A DNA stretch of 52,531 nucleotides, from assembly GCA_021816775.1 (NCBI GenBank), contig JAKAXA010000022.1, forward strand, positions 1 through 52,531. Direction: 5' to 3'. How positions within the stretch are numbered: the stretch's first letter is position 1; each line of letters begins with the position of its first letter. Of the stretch, positions 42,847 through 51,727 are shown piece by piece. The DNA comes from Pseudomonadota bacterium. GTDB lineage: Bacteria > Pseudomonadota > Gammaproteobacteria > Steroidobacterales > Steroidobacteraceae. The notes below the pieces were generated by a model. That model saw only the letters and a list, made by a program, of their open reading frames with translations, had not been told where the DNA came from and made no database searches. A program made the translations under genes and the position numbers.

Positions 42847-43151
42847 CACCTTGCCCCGCACCTCGTGGAGGCGGCACCCTGGGCGCTGCAATGGCGCACG
42901 GCGCATCACCCCCTCCTGCCTCGATTATCGCACGGGACCGTTATCGAGCGGGTGGCCTGAACCGTCGATGAAGCCCCGCCGGGGCGCCCGGCCCTGCGAT
43001 CTGCCTCTCATTTTGGCGCAGGCAGCGCTCGGGCTCGCGCACAAAGGGGGCGCCGGATGGGGCCTGAGCCGTCGGGTTCCGCCACGCGCTCCGATGAGCG
43101 CCGCCGCGGTTGCCCGCACTGGGCGCGGGGTGGCTCGTGTTCTCACGTACA

Positions 43152-43982
43152 ATGACCCGGGTGTGCACGGCAGTCGTACAACAACTGCGCATCCACCCGC
43201 TCAAATCCGCGCAGGGCATCACGCTCGAGCGGGTGCGCCTCGGGGCAACGGGCTGCGAGTGGGATCGCCGCTGGATGGTCATCCGTCCCGATGGCGCGTT
43301 TCTGACGCAACGGACGACTCCCGCACTGGCGCGCATCGCGGTGACACTCACCCGAGAGGGGCTGCGGCTCGAGTGCGGCTCGCGGCCTGCCCTCACGCTG
43401 CCGCTCGCAGAAGCCGGCGCCTCTCGTGAGGTGAGGATCTGGAAGGATGTCTGCGCCGGCTTGGACCAGGGGGATGAGGCCGCCGACTGGGTGAGCGGGG
43501 TGCTCGGGGAGCCGGTGCGCATTGTTCGATCGCCCGATACGCCCCTGCGCCGGGCCAACCCAACCTATGCCGGAGCACACCCGGCGCCCATCACGTTCGT
43601 GGACGGTTTTCCGCTGCTGATGTGCAATCAGGCCTCGCTCGATGCGCTGAATGCGCGCTTGGGCGCGGTGCTGCCCATGGACCGCTTCCGGCCCAATCTG
43701 GTGCTCGGGGGCCTCGAGCCCTTCGCGGAGGATCGCATCGAGACCCTCCACATCGGGCCCGTCCGGCTGCGCCTCGTCAAACCCTGCACGCGCTGTGTCA
43801 TTCCCTCGCACGATCAGCGCACGGGGCTCCTCGACATCGACCCGATGCCGGTGCTGCGCGCGTTCCGCTACAACGCCGCGCTGCGCGGGGTGACATTCGG
43901 CGTCAATGCGGTGATCGAGGCCGGCTGCGGCGAGTCCATCGAGCGCGGCGCCGAGTGCCGCTGCGCGCTGCAGCCGGCGTGA
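43152..43982 (+). CDS. MOSC-domain protein (YcbX-like)
   Basis: 276 residues from ATG 43152; GTG 43161 is an alternative. The MOSC N-terminal beta-barrel (VQQLRIHPLKSAQGITLERVRL) and MOSC domain follow, with the conserved Cys in KPCTRCVIPS that binds molybdenum cofactor sulfur. YcbX-type proteins reduce N-hydroxylated compounds with molybdenum cofactor. The common C-terminal 2Fe-2S ferredoxin domain is absent; the end has only a short Cys-containing tail (CRCAL). No molybdenum genes are nearby. Confidence 0.9.
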   Translation: MTRVCTAVVQQLRIHPLKSAQGITLERVRLGATGCEWDRRWMVIRPDGAFLTQRTTPALARIAVTLTREGLRLECGSRPALTLPLAEAGASREVRIWKDVCAGLDQGDEAADWVSGVLGEPVRIVRSPDTPLRRANPTYAGAHPAPITFVDGFPLLMCNQASLDALNARLGAVLPMDRFRPNLVLGGLEPFAEDRIETLHIGPVRLRLVKPCTRCVIPSHDQRTGLLDIDPMPVLRAFRYNAALRGVTFGVNAVIEAGCGESIERGAECRCALQPA

Positions 43983-44262
43983 CCGAAGCGACCGCCCTGC
44001 CCGGCTGACCGCCCCGAGTGTCATCCAACACCGACACGGCGCCGATGCGCCGGCCGGGTGCGAAACGGCCGGTTTGGGCACGCCGTTTGCAAAAGCGCAA
44101 TAGGGATCTTTGGCGGCTTGCCGGGCTTGCCGTTACAGTATTCTGAAGTTACTCGGGGTGCGAGATGACGACACCGCGGCGCAATCGAGGGAAAGAGTCG
44201 GCCCACTGTCGGGCTGACCGCAACGGGCAACCGTCCCGCGGTAGCGCCCCGGAGCGCGCTGC
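43983..44262 (+). other. Intergenic region before the BamA-like gene
   Basis: 280 bases between the MOSC and barrel-protein genes. A weak TTGCCG ... TATTCT pair at about 44116-44145 could be a promoter, but the 15-base spacing is short. Nothing else was recognised. Confidence 0.3.
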
Positions 44263-45984
44263 TTGACGCTTCCCGTCGGCCCACCCTGCCGGGTCCGCGC
44301 GCTGCTCGGAGCCGCCGCGGCGCTCGCGCTGCCGTGGCTCGCACGCAGCGCGCTCGCCGGGACGGCGCGGGCGAGCCGCCCCGCCACCGCCACCCCCCTG
44401 GCCGCCCGCGCGCACCACAGGCGCAGGGCGCGCGGCCTGCCCTCGGATGCCGAGCTCGAACGGATGGGTGCGGTCATCGGCAAGATCATCATCGACAACA
44501 AGAACATCTTCGATCTGCAGAACCCGAAGGACAACCACGCGCTCTTCCGCCTCGCCAACCGCCTGCACCGGCGCACGCGCAGGAGCCTCATCCGCAGCCA
44601 ACTGCTGTTCAAGAGCGGGGAGCGCTTCTCGGCGCATCTGCTCGATGAATCGGCGCGCATCCTGCGCGCCGATTCATACTTTTACGATGCGTCCATCCGC
44701 CCGATCCGCTATCACGACGGCAAGGTCGATGTGCTCGTGACCACACGCGATGTCTGGACGCTCAATCCCGGCTTCGACTTCTCGCGCAGCGGCGGCAAGA
44801 GCACCACCGGGGTGCAGCTTGAGGATCTCAACGTGCTCGGCACCGGCACGGACGTCTCGCTGAAGCATCTGCACTCGGTCGACCGCAGCGAATCTGACGT
44901 CTCGGTCTCCAACCAGCATGCCTTCGACACCTGGACGAGCATCTCTGCGGCCTACGGCAACCTCAGCGACGGCCGCATGCGCCAGCTGATCGTCAATCGG
45001 CCCTTCTATGCCCTCGAGTCGCGCCATGCCGGAGGCGTCTCGTTCACCGACACGACCTTCGATCAGCCGCTCTACGATCTCGGCCAGATCATCGACAGGT
45101 TCTCCGAGCACAGCCGCTTCGTGCAGGGCTACGCCGGCTGGTCGCGCGGACTGGTGCACGGCTGGACGCGGCGCTTCAGCCTCGGGTGGACCGACGATGA
45201 GCACACGTTCGGGGCGAGCAACCACTGGACCGGTCCGACGGTGCTGCCTCAGGACCGCAAGTACGTCTATCCCTGGTTCGAGGTCGATCTGGTGCAGGAC
45301 GAGTACGCGAAGCTCCACAACCACAATCAGATCCACCGCACGGAGGACTTCGACGTCGGCGCGTACTTCACCGGCCAGGTGGGCTGGGCCGACCGCGCCT
45401 TCGGCTCGAGCCAGGACGTCCTGCCGTTTCTGTTCACGATTGGGGACGGCTACCTCCTGCCACACGCCGATACGCTGCTCGTCTCGAGCAGCCTCTCGGG
45501 CCGCATCCAGAGCGGAACGCTCGAGAACGGCGTGCTCAGCGTGAACGTGGTGAACTTCGCCGAGCAGAGCTCGCAGTGGCTGCTGTACACGGCCGTGAGC
45601 GCCACCGCCGGGCGCCGGCTCACCCTCGACAATCAGATCCTGCTTGGCGGGGACAGCGGGCTGCGCGGCTATCCGCTGCGCTACCAGGATGGCACGGCCC
45701 GGGCCCTGTTCACCATCGAGGAGCGCTGGTTCAGCAACTGGTACCCCTTACGGCTGTTCCGCGTCGGCGCCGCGGCATTCTTCGACATGGGGCGCACCTG
45801 GGGCCGCGCGCCGCTCGGGCAGCCGAGCCTCGGGCTGCTGAAGGACGCCGGCTTCGGGCTGCGCCTCGGCAACGCGCGCACCGCCTTCGGCAACGTCATC
45901 CACATCGATCTGGCGTTCCCGCTCGATGGCGGCTCGAACATCAAGAAGGTGCAGTTTCTGGTGCAGACCGAGCGGCAGTTCTGA
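44263..45984 (+). CDS. BamA/Omp85-like outer-membrane barrel protein
   Basis: 573 residues from TTG 44263; GGAG lies eight bases upstream and no ATG is available before the signal peptide (ending about residue 32). After a basic linker come one or two POTRA-like segments (IRSQLLFKSGERFSAHLLDESARIL then YFYDASIRPIRYHDGKVDVLV). The rest, about 180-573, is a barrel ending in Phe. A GDSGLRGYPLRYQDGTARAL segment resembles the VRGF/Y loop of Omp85 proteins that faces the barrel lumen. Its POTRA count is much smaller than in BamA, so it is closer to the short surface-antigen/TamA-like type. Function unknown. Confidence 0.82.
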   Translation: MTLPVGPPCRVRALLGAAAALALPWLARSALAGTARASRPATATPLAARAHHRRRARGLPSDAELERMGAVIGKIIIDNKNIFDLQNPKDNHALFRLANRLHRRTRRSLIRSQLLFKSGERFSAHLLDESARILRADSYFYDASIRPIRYHDGKVDVLVTTRDVWTLNPGFDFSRSGGKSTTGVQLEDLNVLGTGTDVSLKHLHSVDRSESDVSVSNQHAFDTWTSISAAYGNLSDGRMRQLIVNRPFYALESRHAGGVSFTDTTFDQPLYDLGQIIDRFSEHSRFVQGYAGWSRGLVHGWTRRFSLGWTDDEHTFGASNHWTGPTVLPQDRKYVYPWFEVDLVQDEYAKLHNHNQIHRTEDFDVGAYFTGQVGWADRAFGSSQDVLPFLFTIGDGYLLPHADTLLVSSSLSGRIQSGTLENGVLSVNVVNFAEQSSQWLLYTAVSATAGRRLTLDNQILLGGDSGLRGYPLRYQDGTARALFTIEERWFSNWYPLRLFRVGAAAFFDMGRTWGRAPLGQPSLGLLKDAGFGLRLGNARTAFGNVIHIDLAFPLDGGSNIKKVQFLVQTERQF

Positions 45985-46009
45985 GCAGGCGCGGGCCGGC
46001 CGAGCAGGC

Positions 46010-46480
46010 TCAGCGTTTCGGCTTCATGCCCGGCGGGGTGAGGAGGGTCCCGTCCGGGAGCCGCCGGCCGGCAGGCACCGGCTGCGGCTCGGCGGGCGCG
46101 GGGACGACGGCGAGCACGTCAGGCTCGGGCTGTGCGGGCGCGCGTATCGGCAGCACTTCGACTGCCAAGGCAACGGAGCAGTGCTCGCCGCTTTGCAGGG
46201 CCCCGACCGCCACCAGCTTGCGGGCGATCTCCTGCCCCTTGTCGTTGCGGACGGTCACCACGATGCTGTACTCGCACGGGTCTTCGCCCCGGGGATGGCT
46301 CACCTCGCCCTCGACCTCGAGGGCGCGGATCGCAGCCTCCTGGCGCTGTGCCGCCTCGACGTCGAAACGCAGGTGGTGCCGGCAGCCCGGGCAGATGCTC
46401 AGGCTCTCGAGAACGAGCGCCTTGCAGTGGGGACAGACGCGCGTCTTGCCCGCCGTCACCGGACGCGCGGCCGCACTCAT
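46010..46480 (-). CDS. Zinc-ribbon protein paired with bactofilin
   Basis: 156 residues. A zinc ribbon at the N-terminus has CPHC (C16, C19) and CPGC (C30, C33). A beta-rich middle domain follows (SIVVTVRNDKGQEIARKLV), and the C-terminus is Pro-rich, ending in a basic tail. The ATG overlaps the bactofilin stop as ATGA, so the two are translationally coupled, the usual arrangement for this hypothetical family. Function unknown; probably acts with the bactofilin. Confidence 0.8.
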   Translation of the reverse strand: MSAAARPVTAGKTRVCPHCKALVLESLSICPGCRHHLRFDVEAAQRQEAAIRALEVEGEVSHPRGEDPCEYSIVVTVRNDKGQEIARKLVAVGALQSGEHCSVALAVEVLPIRAPAQPEPDVLAVVPAPAEPQPVPAGRRLPDGTLLTPPGMKPKR

Positions 46481-47004
46481 ACCGTGCCGGTGATCACCGA
46501 TTCAGTCAGCTTGTCGCTCTCGGCGCTCGCGGAGCGGTCCCAGCCGAACTCCACCTTGCCGCGCATGCGCGCGCCGGCTGCGACGGTGAAGGCGCCGGCC
46601 TTGATGTCCCCTTCGATGCGCCCGGTCTCGCGCAGATCGACCTGCTGGGCATCGACGATATTGCCGATCAGCTCCCCGGCGCAGATCACGGCAGCGGCCT
46701 TGACGTGCCCGTCGATGCGCGCGCCAGCGTCCAGCGTGAACGTGCCATCGATGTGCACATCGCCCTTGAACCGCCCGGCGATCCGCAAATGGCCCGTGCC
46801 GTTGATCTTGCCTTCGAGGGTCAGTCCCTGGGCGATGACCGACTCCTTGGCCTCCCCTCGGTCCTTGCCGGTGCGGCGCTGAGTATCAGGCAGCGGCGCG
46901 ACGTTCAGCGTCGCATCGCGCGGAGCGGCCGAGCCGGGCGACGCGGGCGTGGAACCGCTGGCGAAGCCTGAGCCGGAGGAGTTTGTATCTTTCCACAACG
47001 CCAT
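46477..47004 (-). CDS. Bactofilin
   Basis: 175 residues. The core, about 55-160, is a right-handed beta-helix with the repeating G-x-(I/L)-x-G pattern (GLTLEGKINGTGHLRIAGRFKGDV, RIEGDIKAGAFTVAAGARMRGKVEF). A flexible Ser/Gly/Pro-rich N-terminal arm and a Ser/Thr-rich C-terminus frame it, as in polymer-forming bactofilins. These proteins build cytoskeletal filaments at the inner membrane. It is followed by, and coupled to, the zinc-ribbon gene. Confidence 0.93.
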   Translation of the reverse strand: MALWKDTNSSGSGFASGSTPASPGSAAPRDATLNVAPLPDTQRRTGKDRGEAKESVIAQGLTLEGKINGTGHLRIAGRFKGDVHIDGTFTLDAGARIDGHVKAAAVICAGELIGNIVDAQQVDLRETGRIEGDIKAGAFTVAAGARMRGKVEFGWDRSASAESDKLTESVITGTV

Positions 47005-47127
47005 GAGAAACCCCCAGTGATACGGGTAGTCAGAACAGGTTCCCCGAAAGGTACCTCGATCAGTGCCCGAGAACCAGTGTCTTTTAGCGCCGACACCAGC
47101 TCTGTGACGGCGGTCTCGCCCGCAGCT

Positions 47128-48480
47128 TCACGCCTCGATGAGCTTCAGCAGCTCCTCGGTCTTCTGCCGCATCAGCGCCTCGCTCCCGCGGCTCTCGACA
47201 TTCAAGCGCACGAGCGGCTCGGTGTTCGAGCCGCGCAGGTTGAAGCGCCAGTCGGCGAACTCGACGGACAGCCCGTCGGTATGATCGAGCGCGAGCGCGG
47301 CGCGCGCGTAGTGGCGCTCGAGGCGCTCGAGGATCGAGCGCGCATCGCCGGCGAGGCGGCGGTTGATCTCCCCGCTCGCCGGGAAGCGCCGAATACGATC
47401 GCCAACCAACTTCGAGAGCGGCCCCCGCTCGGCGATCACCTGCAGCGCCACGAGCCACGGGATCATGCCGCTGTCGCAGTAGGCGAACGAGCGGAAGTAA
47501 TGATGCGCGCTCATCTCGCCGCCGTAGATGCCGTCCACCTCGCGCATCTTCTGTTTGATGAAGGCATGGCCGGAGCGGCACAGCACCGGCGTGCCGCCGT
47601 GCTCGCGCACGATGTCGATGGTGTTCCAGGTCAGGCGCGGGTCGTGCACGATGCGCCCGCCGGGCTCGCGCTTGAGAAACACCTCCGCGAGCAGGCCCAC
47701 CAGGTAATACCCTTCGATGAAGTTGCCGTGCTCATCGAAGAAGAAGCACCGGTCGTAATCCCCGTCCCAGGCGAGGCCCACGTCGGCCCCGCTGCGGCGC
47801 ACCGCCTCGGCGGTCGCCGCGCGGTTCTCCTCGAGCATCGGATTCGGGATGCCGTTGGGGAAGGTGCCGTCGGGCTGGTGATTGACCTTGATGAACTCGA
47901 ACGGCAGGTGCGGCTCGAGCGCATCGATCACCAGCCCCGCCCCGCCGTTGCCCGGGTTCACCACCACCTTGAGCTTGCGCAGCTTGCTGCGCTCGACACA
48001 ACCGAGAAGGTGTTCGATGTAGCGTGCGCGGATGTCGAGCTTGCTCTGGCTGCCGGGCTTGGCCGCCTTGGCCGGAAGCCTCCCGGCGGCAAGCATGTCG
48101 CGCATCTCGTTGAGGCCCGTATCGGAGCTCACCGGGCGCGCCTGCTCGCGCACGAACTTCATGCCGTTGTAGTCGGACGGATTGTGACTCGCGGTCACCA
48201 TGATCCCGCCGTCAAGCTCGTACGCGAACGTCGAGAAGTACGCCGCCTCGGTGCCCCAGAGGCCGATATCGAGCGCATCGGCCCCGCTGTCGGTGAGCCC
48301 GTGGCGCACCGCTGCGGCGAGCTGCGGGCTCGTGAGGCGGACGTCGTAGCCGACCGCCACACGGCGCGGCTTGACCAGCGAACAGAACGCCCGGGCGATG
48401 TCGTAGGCGAGGGACTCGTTAATCTCATCGGGAATACGGCCGCGGATGTCGTAGGCCTTGAAGGCATTGAGATTCGGCAT
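47128..48480 (-). CDS. Phosphomannomutase/phosphoglucomutase (ManB/AlgC type)
   Basis: 450 residues from ATG 48480 with GGAGGA upstream. Alpha-D-phosphohexomutase that interconverts hexose 6- and 1-phosphates for sugar nucleotides. Phosphoserine Ser98 is in TASHNP; the metal loop is DGDYDR; the substrate-specificity motif is GEMSAHHYF; the phosphate-binding loop is RGSNTEP. The length matches E. coli ManB/CpsG (456). Mannose-1-phosphate made here would feed a GDP-mannose pyrophosphorylase, and an eroded gene for that enzyme lies 1.7 kb downstream in the same orientation. Whether a second working copy exists elsewhere is unknown. Confidence 0.95.
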   Translation of the reverse strand: MPNLNAFKAYDIRGRIPDEINESLAYDIARAFCSLVKPRRVAVGYDVRLTSPQLAAAVRHGLTDSGADALDIGLWGTEAAYFSTFAYELDGGIMVTASHNPSDYNGMKFVREQARPVSSDTGLNEMRDMLAAGRLPAKAAKPGSQSKLDIRARYIEHLLGCVERSKLRKLKVVVNPGNGGAGLVIDALEPHLPFEFIKVNHQPDGTFPNGIPNPMLEENRAATAEAVRRSGADVGLAWDGDYDRCFFFDEHGNFIEGYYLVGLLAEVFLKREPGGRIVHDPRLTWNTIDIVREHGGTPVLCRSGHAFIKQKMREVDGIYGGEMSAHHYFRSFAYCDSGMIPWLVALQVIAERGPLSKLVGDRIRRFPASGEINRRLAGDARSILERLERHYARAALALDHTDGLSVEFADWRFNLRGSNTEPLVRLNVESRGSEALMRQKTEELLKLIEA

Positions 48481-48622
48481 GCATCCTCCTCGGGCGGGCC
48501 CCAAGCATTGCAGCTGGCGTGAGCCTCGGCAACCCCCGCCGGCGACCGCACCGAGGTCTCGCTCAACCGAAATGCGCGCCGCGCGGGCCCCGCGTAGACT
48601 CGGGCCGGTCGCCTCAGGCCCG

Positions 48623-49225
48623 ATGAGTACCGCCATGACTGACCAGTCGAGCACCCGCAGCGAAGACCGGCCCCACCGCCACCGCATCAGCGTGCAGGAC
48701 TACCACCGTATGGCCGAGGAGGGGCTGCTCGGCACCGGCGCCCGGTTTGAGCTGATCGAGGGAGCGATTTTCGATATGGCCCCGGCGGGCGATTCGCACC
48801 GGCGCATCGTGCACCGCCTCGATGAGCTGCTGCGCCAGGCGGTCGGCGCGCAGGGCATCGTGCGCCGCCACGCCTCGCTCCGCCTGGGGAGCGACTCGGA
48901 GCCTCAGCCCGACCTCACGGTGCTGCGGGCGCGCGCCGATGGCTACCACACGGCCCCGCCGACCGCCTCCGACACCCTGCTCGTGATCGAAGTCAGCGAT
49001 GCCACCTGGCACTACGATCACGACACCAAGGTCCCCTTCTATGCCCGGCACGGCATTGCGGAGGTCTGGCTCTTCGACCTCACCAGCGCGACCGTGCACT
49101 TTTTCCGGGGCCTCACGGGCGGGCAATACACGGATGAGAGCGCGACGGAGAATCCCGGACTGACCTTCCTGCCGGGACTGACGGATGTGGCGGTGGACCT
49201 GGCGGCCGTCTTCCCGAGCCGCTGA
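48623..49225 (+). CDS. Uma2-family (DUF820) PD-(D/E)XK nuclease-like protein
   Basis: 200 residues from ATG 48623; ATG 48635 is also possible. The family features are RFELIEGAIFDMAPAGDSHRRIVHRLDELL, QPDLTVL and LLVIEVSDATWHYD. The conserved Glu in ELIEG and the D...E-V pair make up a PD-(D/E)XK-like site. Function is unproven; such genes occur in many copies in cyanobacteria and some proteobacteria and are often near toxin-antitoxin pairs, as here. Confidence 0.85.
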   Translation: MSTAMTDQSSTRSEDRPHRHRISVQDYHRMAEEGLLGTGARFELIEGAIFDMAPAGDSHRRIVHRLDELLRQAVGAQGIVRRHASLRLGSDSEPQPDLTVLRARADGYHTAPPTASDTLLVIEVSDATWHYDHDTKVPFYARHGIAEVWLFDLTSATVHFFRGLTGGQYTDESATENPGLTFLPGLTDVAVDLAAVFPSR

Positions 49226-49404
49226 GGCGGTGAGCGCGAGGCGCCGCAGCAATCCGCCAGTCGGCAGACTCGCACCGCGGCGCAAATTCGCGGCGGTTCC
49301 ACGTCAGACCCCAAAACTGCGATGTTGAAGGCTCCGCTCGAGACCGGGCGCCAACGCGTGCGGGCCTCAGGAGACGAACCGAGACAGCGGATATGAGTCC
49401 CCCT

Positions 49405-49650
49405 ATGAAAATCACGCTCGAAATCGCCGAGCCACCCGCGACGGAAGCCAAAGCGCTGGCACGCAAGCAAGGCGTGACCCTGCGCGAGTTGATCGAACAG
49501 GGTCTCAAGCTCGCCCTCGCCCAGCGCAAAAAGCCGCACGCGCTCAAGCTCCGCGACGCCTCGGTCGGCGGGCACGGGCTGCAGCCGACGGCCGAGACGC
49601 TGTCGTGGGAACAACTGCGTGCCCTGATCTACGCAGGGCACGGCCGTTGA
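49405..49650 (+). CDS. VapB-type antitoxin
   Basis: 81 residues from ATG 49405, chosen over ATG 49393 because the family begins with MKITLEI. The N-terminal ribbon-helix-helix (MKITLEIAEPPATEAKALARKQ then TLRELIEQGLKLALAQR) would bind DNA and repress the pair. The C-terminal tail (SWEQLRALI) is the toxin-neutralising part. The stop overlaps the toxin start as TTGA. Confidence 0.88.
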   Translation: MKITLEIAEPPATEAKALARKQGVTLRELIEQGLKLALAQRKKPHALKLRDASVGGHGLQPTAETLSWEQLRALIYAGHGR

Positions 49651-50084
49651 TTGCGCTCGATACGAACCTGCTGGTCTACGCGCACCGACGCGACAGCCCA
49701 CGGCACGAACACGCGGCGCGCCGGATCCGCGACTTGGCCGAGGGCAGCGCGTCGTGGGCCATTCCGTGGCCCTGCCTTCACGAGTTCCTGGCCATCGTGA
49801 CTGACGAGCGGGTCTACAGACCGCCAAGTCCAATGAGCAAGGCATTGGACCAGATCAAGGCATGGCTCGAATCACCGAGCCTGATCCTCGTGTCGGAGAC
49901 GGATGGCTCTCTTGCGACGCTGATGGAACTGGTTGCGACGGCGAGAATCACGGGACCGCGGATACACGACGCCCGCATCGCCGCCCTGTGCCTGCACGCG
50001 AACGTGAGAGAGCTGTTGCGCGCGGACCGGGACTTCAGCCGCTTCGGCGCTCTGCAGACCCGCAATCCGCTCATGCGTGCCTGA
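49647..50084 (+). CDS. VapC-type PIN-domain toxin
   Basis: 145 residues from TTG 49647, coupled to the antitoxin by a TTGA overlap. PIN-domain ribonuclease with the acidic site complete: Asp5 (LDTN), Glu46 (HEFL), Asp108 (HDARIAAL) and Asp127/129 (RADRDF). It probably cleaves RNA such as tRNA or rRNA when the antitoxin is degraded. It should be functional. Confidence 0.9.
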   Translation: MIALDTNLLVYAHRRDSPRHEHAARRIRDLAEGSASWAIPWPCLHEFLAIVTDERVYRPPSPMSKALDQIKAWLESPSLILVSETDGSLATLMELVATARITGPRIHDARIAALCLHANVRELLRADRDFSRFGALQTRNPLMRA

Positions 50085-50149
50085 GCCGACAGAGCACTCA
50101 TCACGGCGCAATCCGAACTGATCCTACCGGCGCGTGGCCGCCGATGTGC

Positions 50150-50441
50150 GCAGTCTGAGTAAGGCTGCCCTGGCGATCTCGAGGTCCTGGACCCAACCCA
50201 ACGCGACCCGCAAGCGCTCGGCGGATCGATGCGGCTCGCACGCCGCGGCTCGGCGACCCCGAAGCGGCGCGCCACGGTACAGCACCACGGAGCCGGCGGC
50301 CGAGCACCTCGAGCCGCAGCGCCGTCTGCGGGATCAGGGTTCGCTCCCCGGAGAGCGCCCCGCAGCGGCGTCGGGCACAGCTCGCGCCAGAGCAGCCAGA
50401 GCCGCGTCGGCGCCGCCGCAGAGGATGACGGGCGTGAGCAT
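50150..50441 (-). pseudogene. Eroded mannose-1-phosphate guanylyltransferase (manC/algA N-terminus)
   Basis: On the minus strand from ATG 50441 the frame reads MLTPVILCGG, then breaks. Parts of the family continue in other frames: TRLWLLWRELCPTPL (the nucleotide-binding loop TRLWPLSRE), SGERTLIPQTALRLEVL, and then RRFGVAEPRRASRIDP (matching HRFLVAEQLR). The order is right, but at least three frameshifts and small deletions separate the blocks. About 95 codons of the N-terminal nucleotidyltransferase domain are visible; nothing of the C-terminal part is seen. The intact enzyme makes GDP-mannose from mannose-1-phosphate, next to phosphomannomutase in function. Confidence 0.7.
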
Positions 50442-50751
50442 GCGGTGGACCTGTCGGCCTTCGCGATGATTCTTCGCTCAGGACTCGGGTGCCTGATGCG
50501 AGCGGCCGCGGCCAATGGCAACGGGACGGCAGCAGAAGCGGCAGATGTCCTTCTCAGCGCGTCTGTGCTGCCACGTCGAGCCGGCGGGACGGCCCGGCAG
50601 GGAATTCGGGTATGGATCGCCAGCCCACGGGCCGTCACCATACGGGCGCGGCGGCCGCTCGCCTACGCTTGACCGTCCTGCTGGCGCGGCGGACTGTGGC
50701 CTCACGGCAGACTCATTGATTCCTCGGATCACACGCCTTATAAGCGATACC
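50442..50751. other. Intergenic, no gene seen
   Basis: About 310 bases between the manC relic and the broken nucleotidyltransferase gene. Long open frames on both strands look random. Confidence 0.3.
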
Positions 50752-51236
50752 GTGATCGAAGAGCTTGAAGTACTGAGGATCGTCGGGGAGCGACTCGACT
50801 CTGCGCACGTTGCATTCATGTTAACGGGTTCATTCGCCCTCGGATATTACGCCAAGCCGCGCATGACACGCGATCTCGATTTTGTTGTGGCACTGATGGA
50901 ATCGCACGTGAGCGAACTGGTGCAATCGGTATCGCCCGACTTCTACATTGACGAGGACGAGGCGCGCGCCGCGATCAAGACACGCCGGATGTTCAATCTC
51001 ATGCATCTGAGCAGCGGCATCAAGATCGACCTCATCGTGCGCCAGGACTCGGTATACCGGCAAGTCGAGTTTGCGCGCCGAAAGCCCCTCCAGCTTGCCG
51101 GAGTCGGCACGTGGATTGTCAGCTGAAGATGCGTGACGTGCAATCACTGCTCGGTGAGCCGCTCGACTGGGCATACCTCGGAGAATGGGCTGGCGAACTG
51201 GGGATCAGGCAGATGCTCGAGCAGAGCAGACGATGA
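50752..51236 (+). pseudogene. Nucleotidyltransferase (AbiEii/DUF6036-like) broken by an internal deletion
   Basis: From GTG 50752 the frame shows a nucleotidyltransferase: the GS...D-x-D site is FMLTGSFALGYYAKPRMTRDLDFVV, then TRRMFNLMHL and IKIDLIVRQDS. It ends in TWIVS at TGA 51124. A second frame from about 51129 gives MRDVQSLLGEPLDWAYLGEW and ELGIRQMLEQSRR, ending at 51234-51236. That is the normal C-terminus of this family. The expected middle (about 20 codons, usually E-D-L-I-L-S-K-L with nearby residues) is missing and the frame is shifted. The stop overlaps the start of the next gene (ATGA), as in intact pairs. Confidence 0.7.
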
Positions 51237-51517
51237 ACGATACCTCCCCCGCCATGGAGAGGATGATCACCGAGCGCTACCGCCGCATGAGCCCCGACGA
51301 GCGCGTGAGAATCGCCTCCTCGATGTTTGAGGCCGCACGCAGGATCGTGGAATCCTCTCTGCCGCCGGGCCTCACTCGCACCGAGCGCCGCCTGGCATTG
51401 GCGCGGCGCCTCTATGCCGGGGAGCTCCCCGAAGCGGCGCTGCGCGCTTACGCCGAATGGACGACGGAGGGTCATGGCGCACCCCTGCAACCGGCTGATC
51501 CGGCCGCGCGACGCTGA
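51233..51517 (+). CDS. Small partner protein of the nucleotidyltransferase gene
   Basis: 94 residues from ATG 51233, overlapping the stop of the broken nucleotidyltransferase frame as ATGA. The product is helical and basic (RMSPDERVRIASSMFEAARRIVESSL). The pairing, with the small gene right after a nucleotidyltransferase, resembles two-gene toxin-antitoxin or abortive-infection modules. I do not recognise the family, and the coupled partner is damaged here. Confidence 0.65.
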   Translation: MNDTSPAMERMITERYRRMSPDERVRIASSMFEAARRIVESSLPPGLTRTERRLALARRLYAGELPEAALRAYAEWTTEGHGAPLQPADPAARR

Positions 51518-51727
51518 TGTCGCACTGCCGGTTGACCGCTCGGCGGTGCTGACGCCCCAAGCACCGAGGCGGCCTTCCTCCGCCCGACAGTGAGCAGGGG
51601 CCCGGCCGCACTCACATCGCGCTCGTGCGCCGCACGCCGGGCCAAAGCACCCACTGCCTGAGAGCGGGCTGCCCGGGGACCCCTGGGTCGGCTCGCCCGA
51701 GTGCCGCAGCATCGCGCTCGCGGCGGC

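Noticed and set aside
47017-48522. 501-residue plus-strand frame
   Set aside because: Shadow of the phosphomannomutase gene.
49814-50641. 275-residue minus-strand frame
   Set aside because: Not a single gene: it runs through antisense of the VapC gene. Its middle holds one of the frames of the manC relic, which I report as a pseudogene.
50229-50672. Open frames after the VapC gene on the plus strand
   Set aside because: Antisense of the manC relic and low-complexity sequence; no domain.
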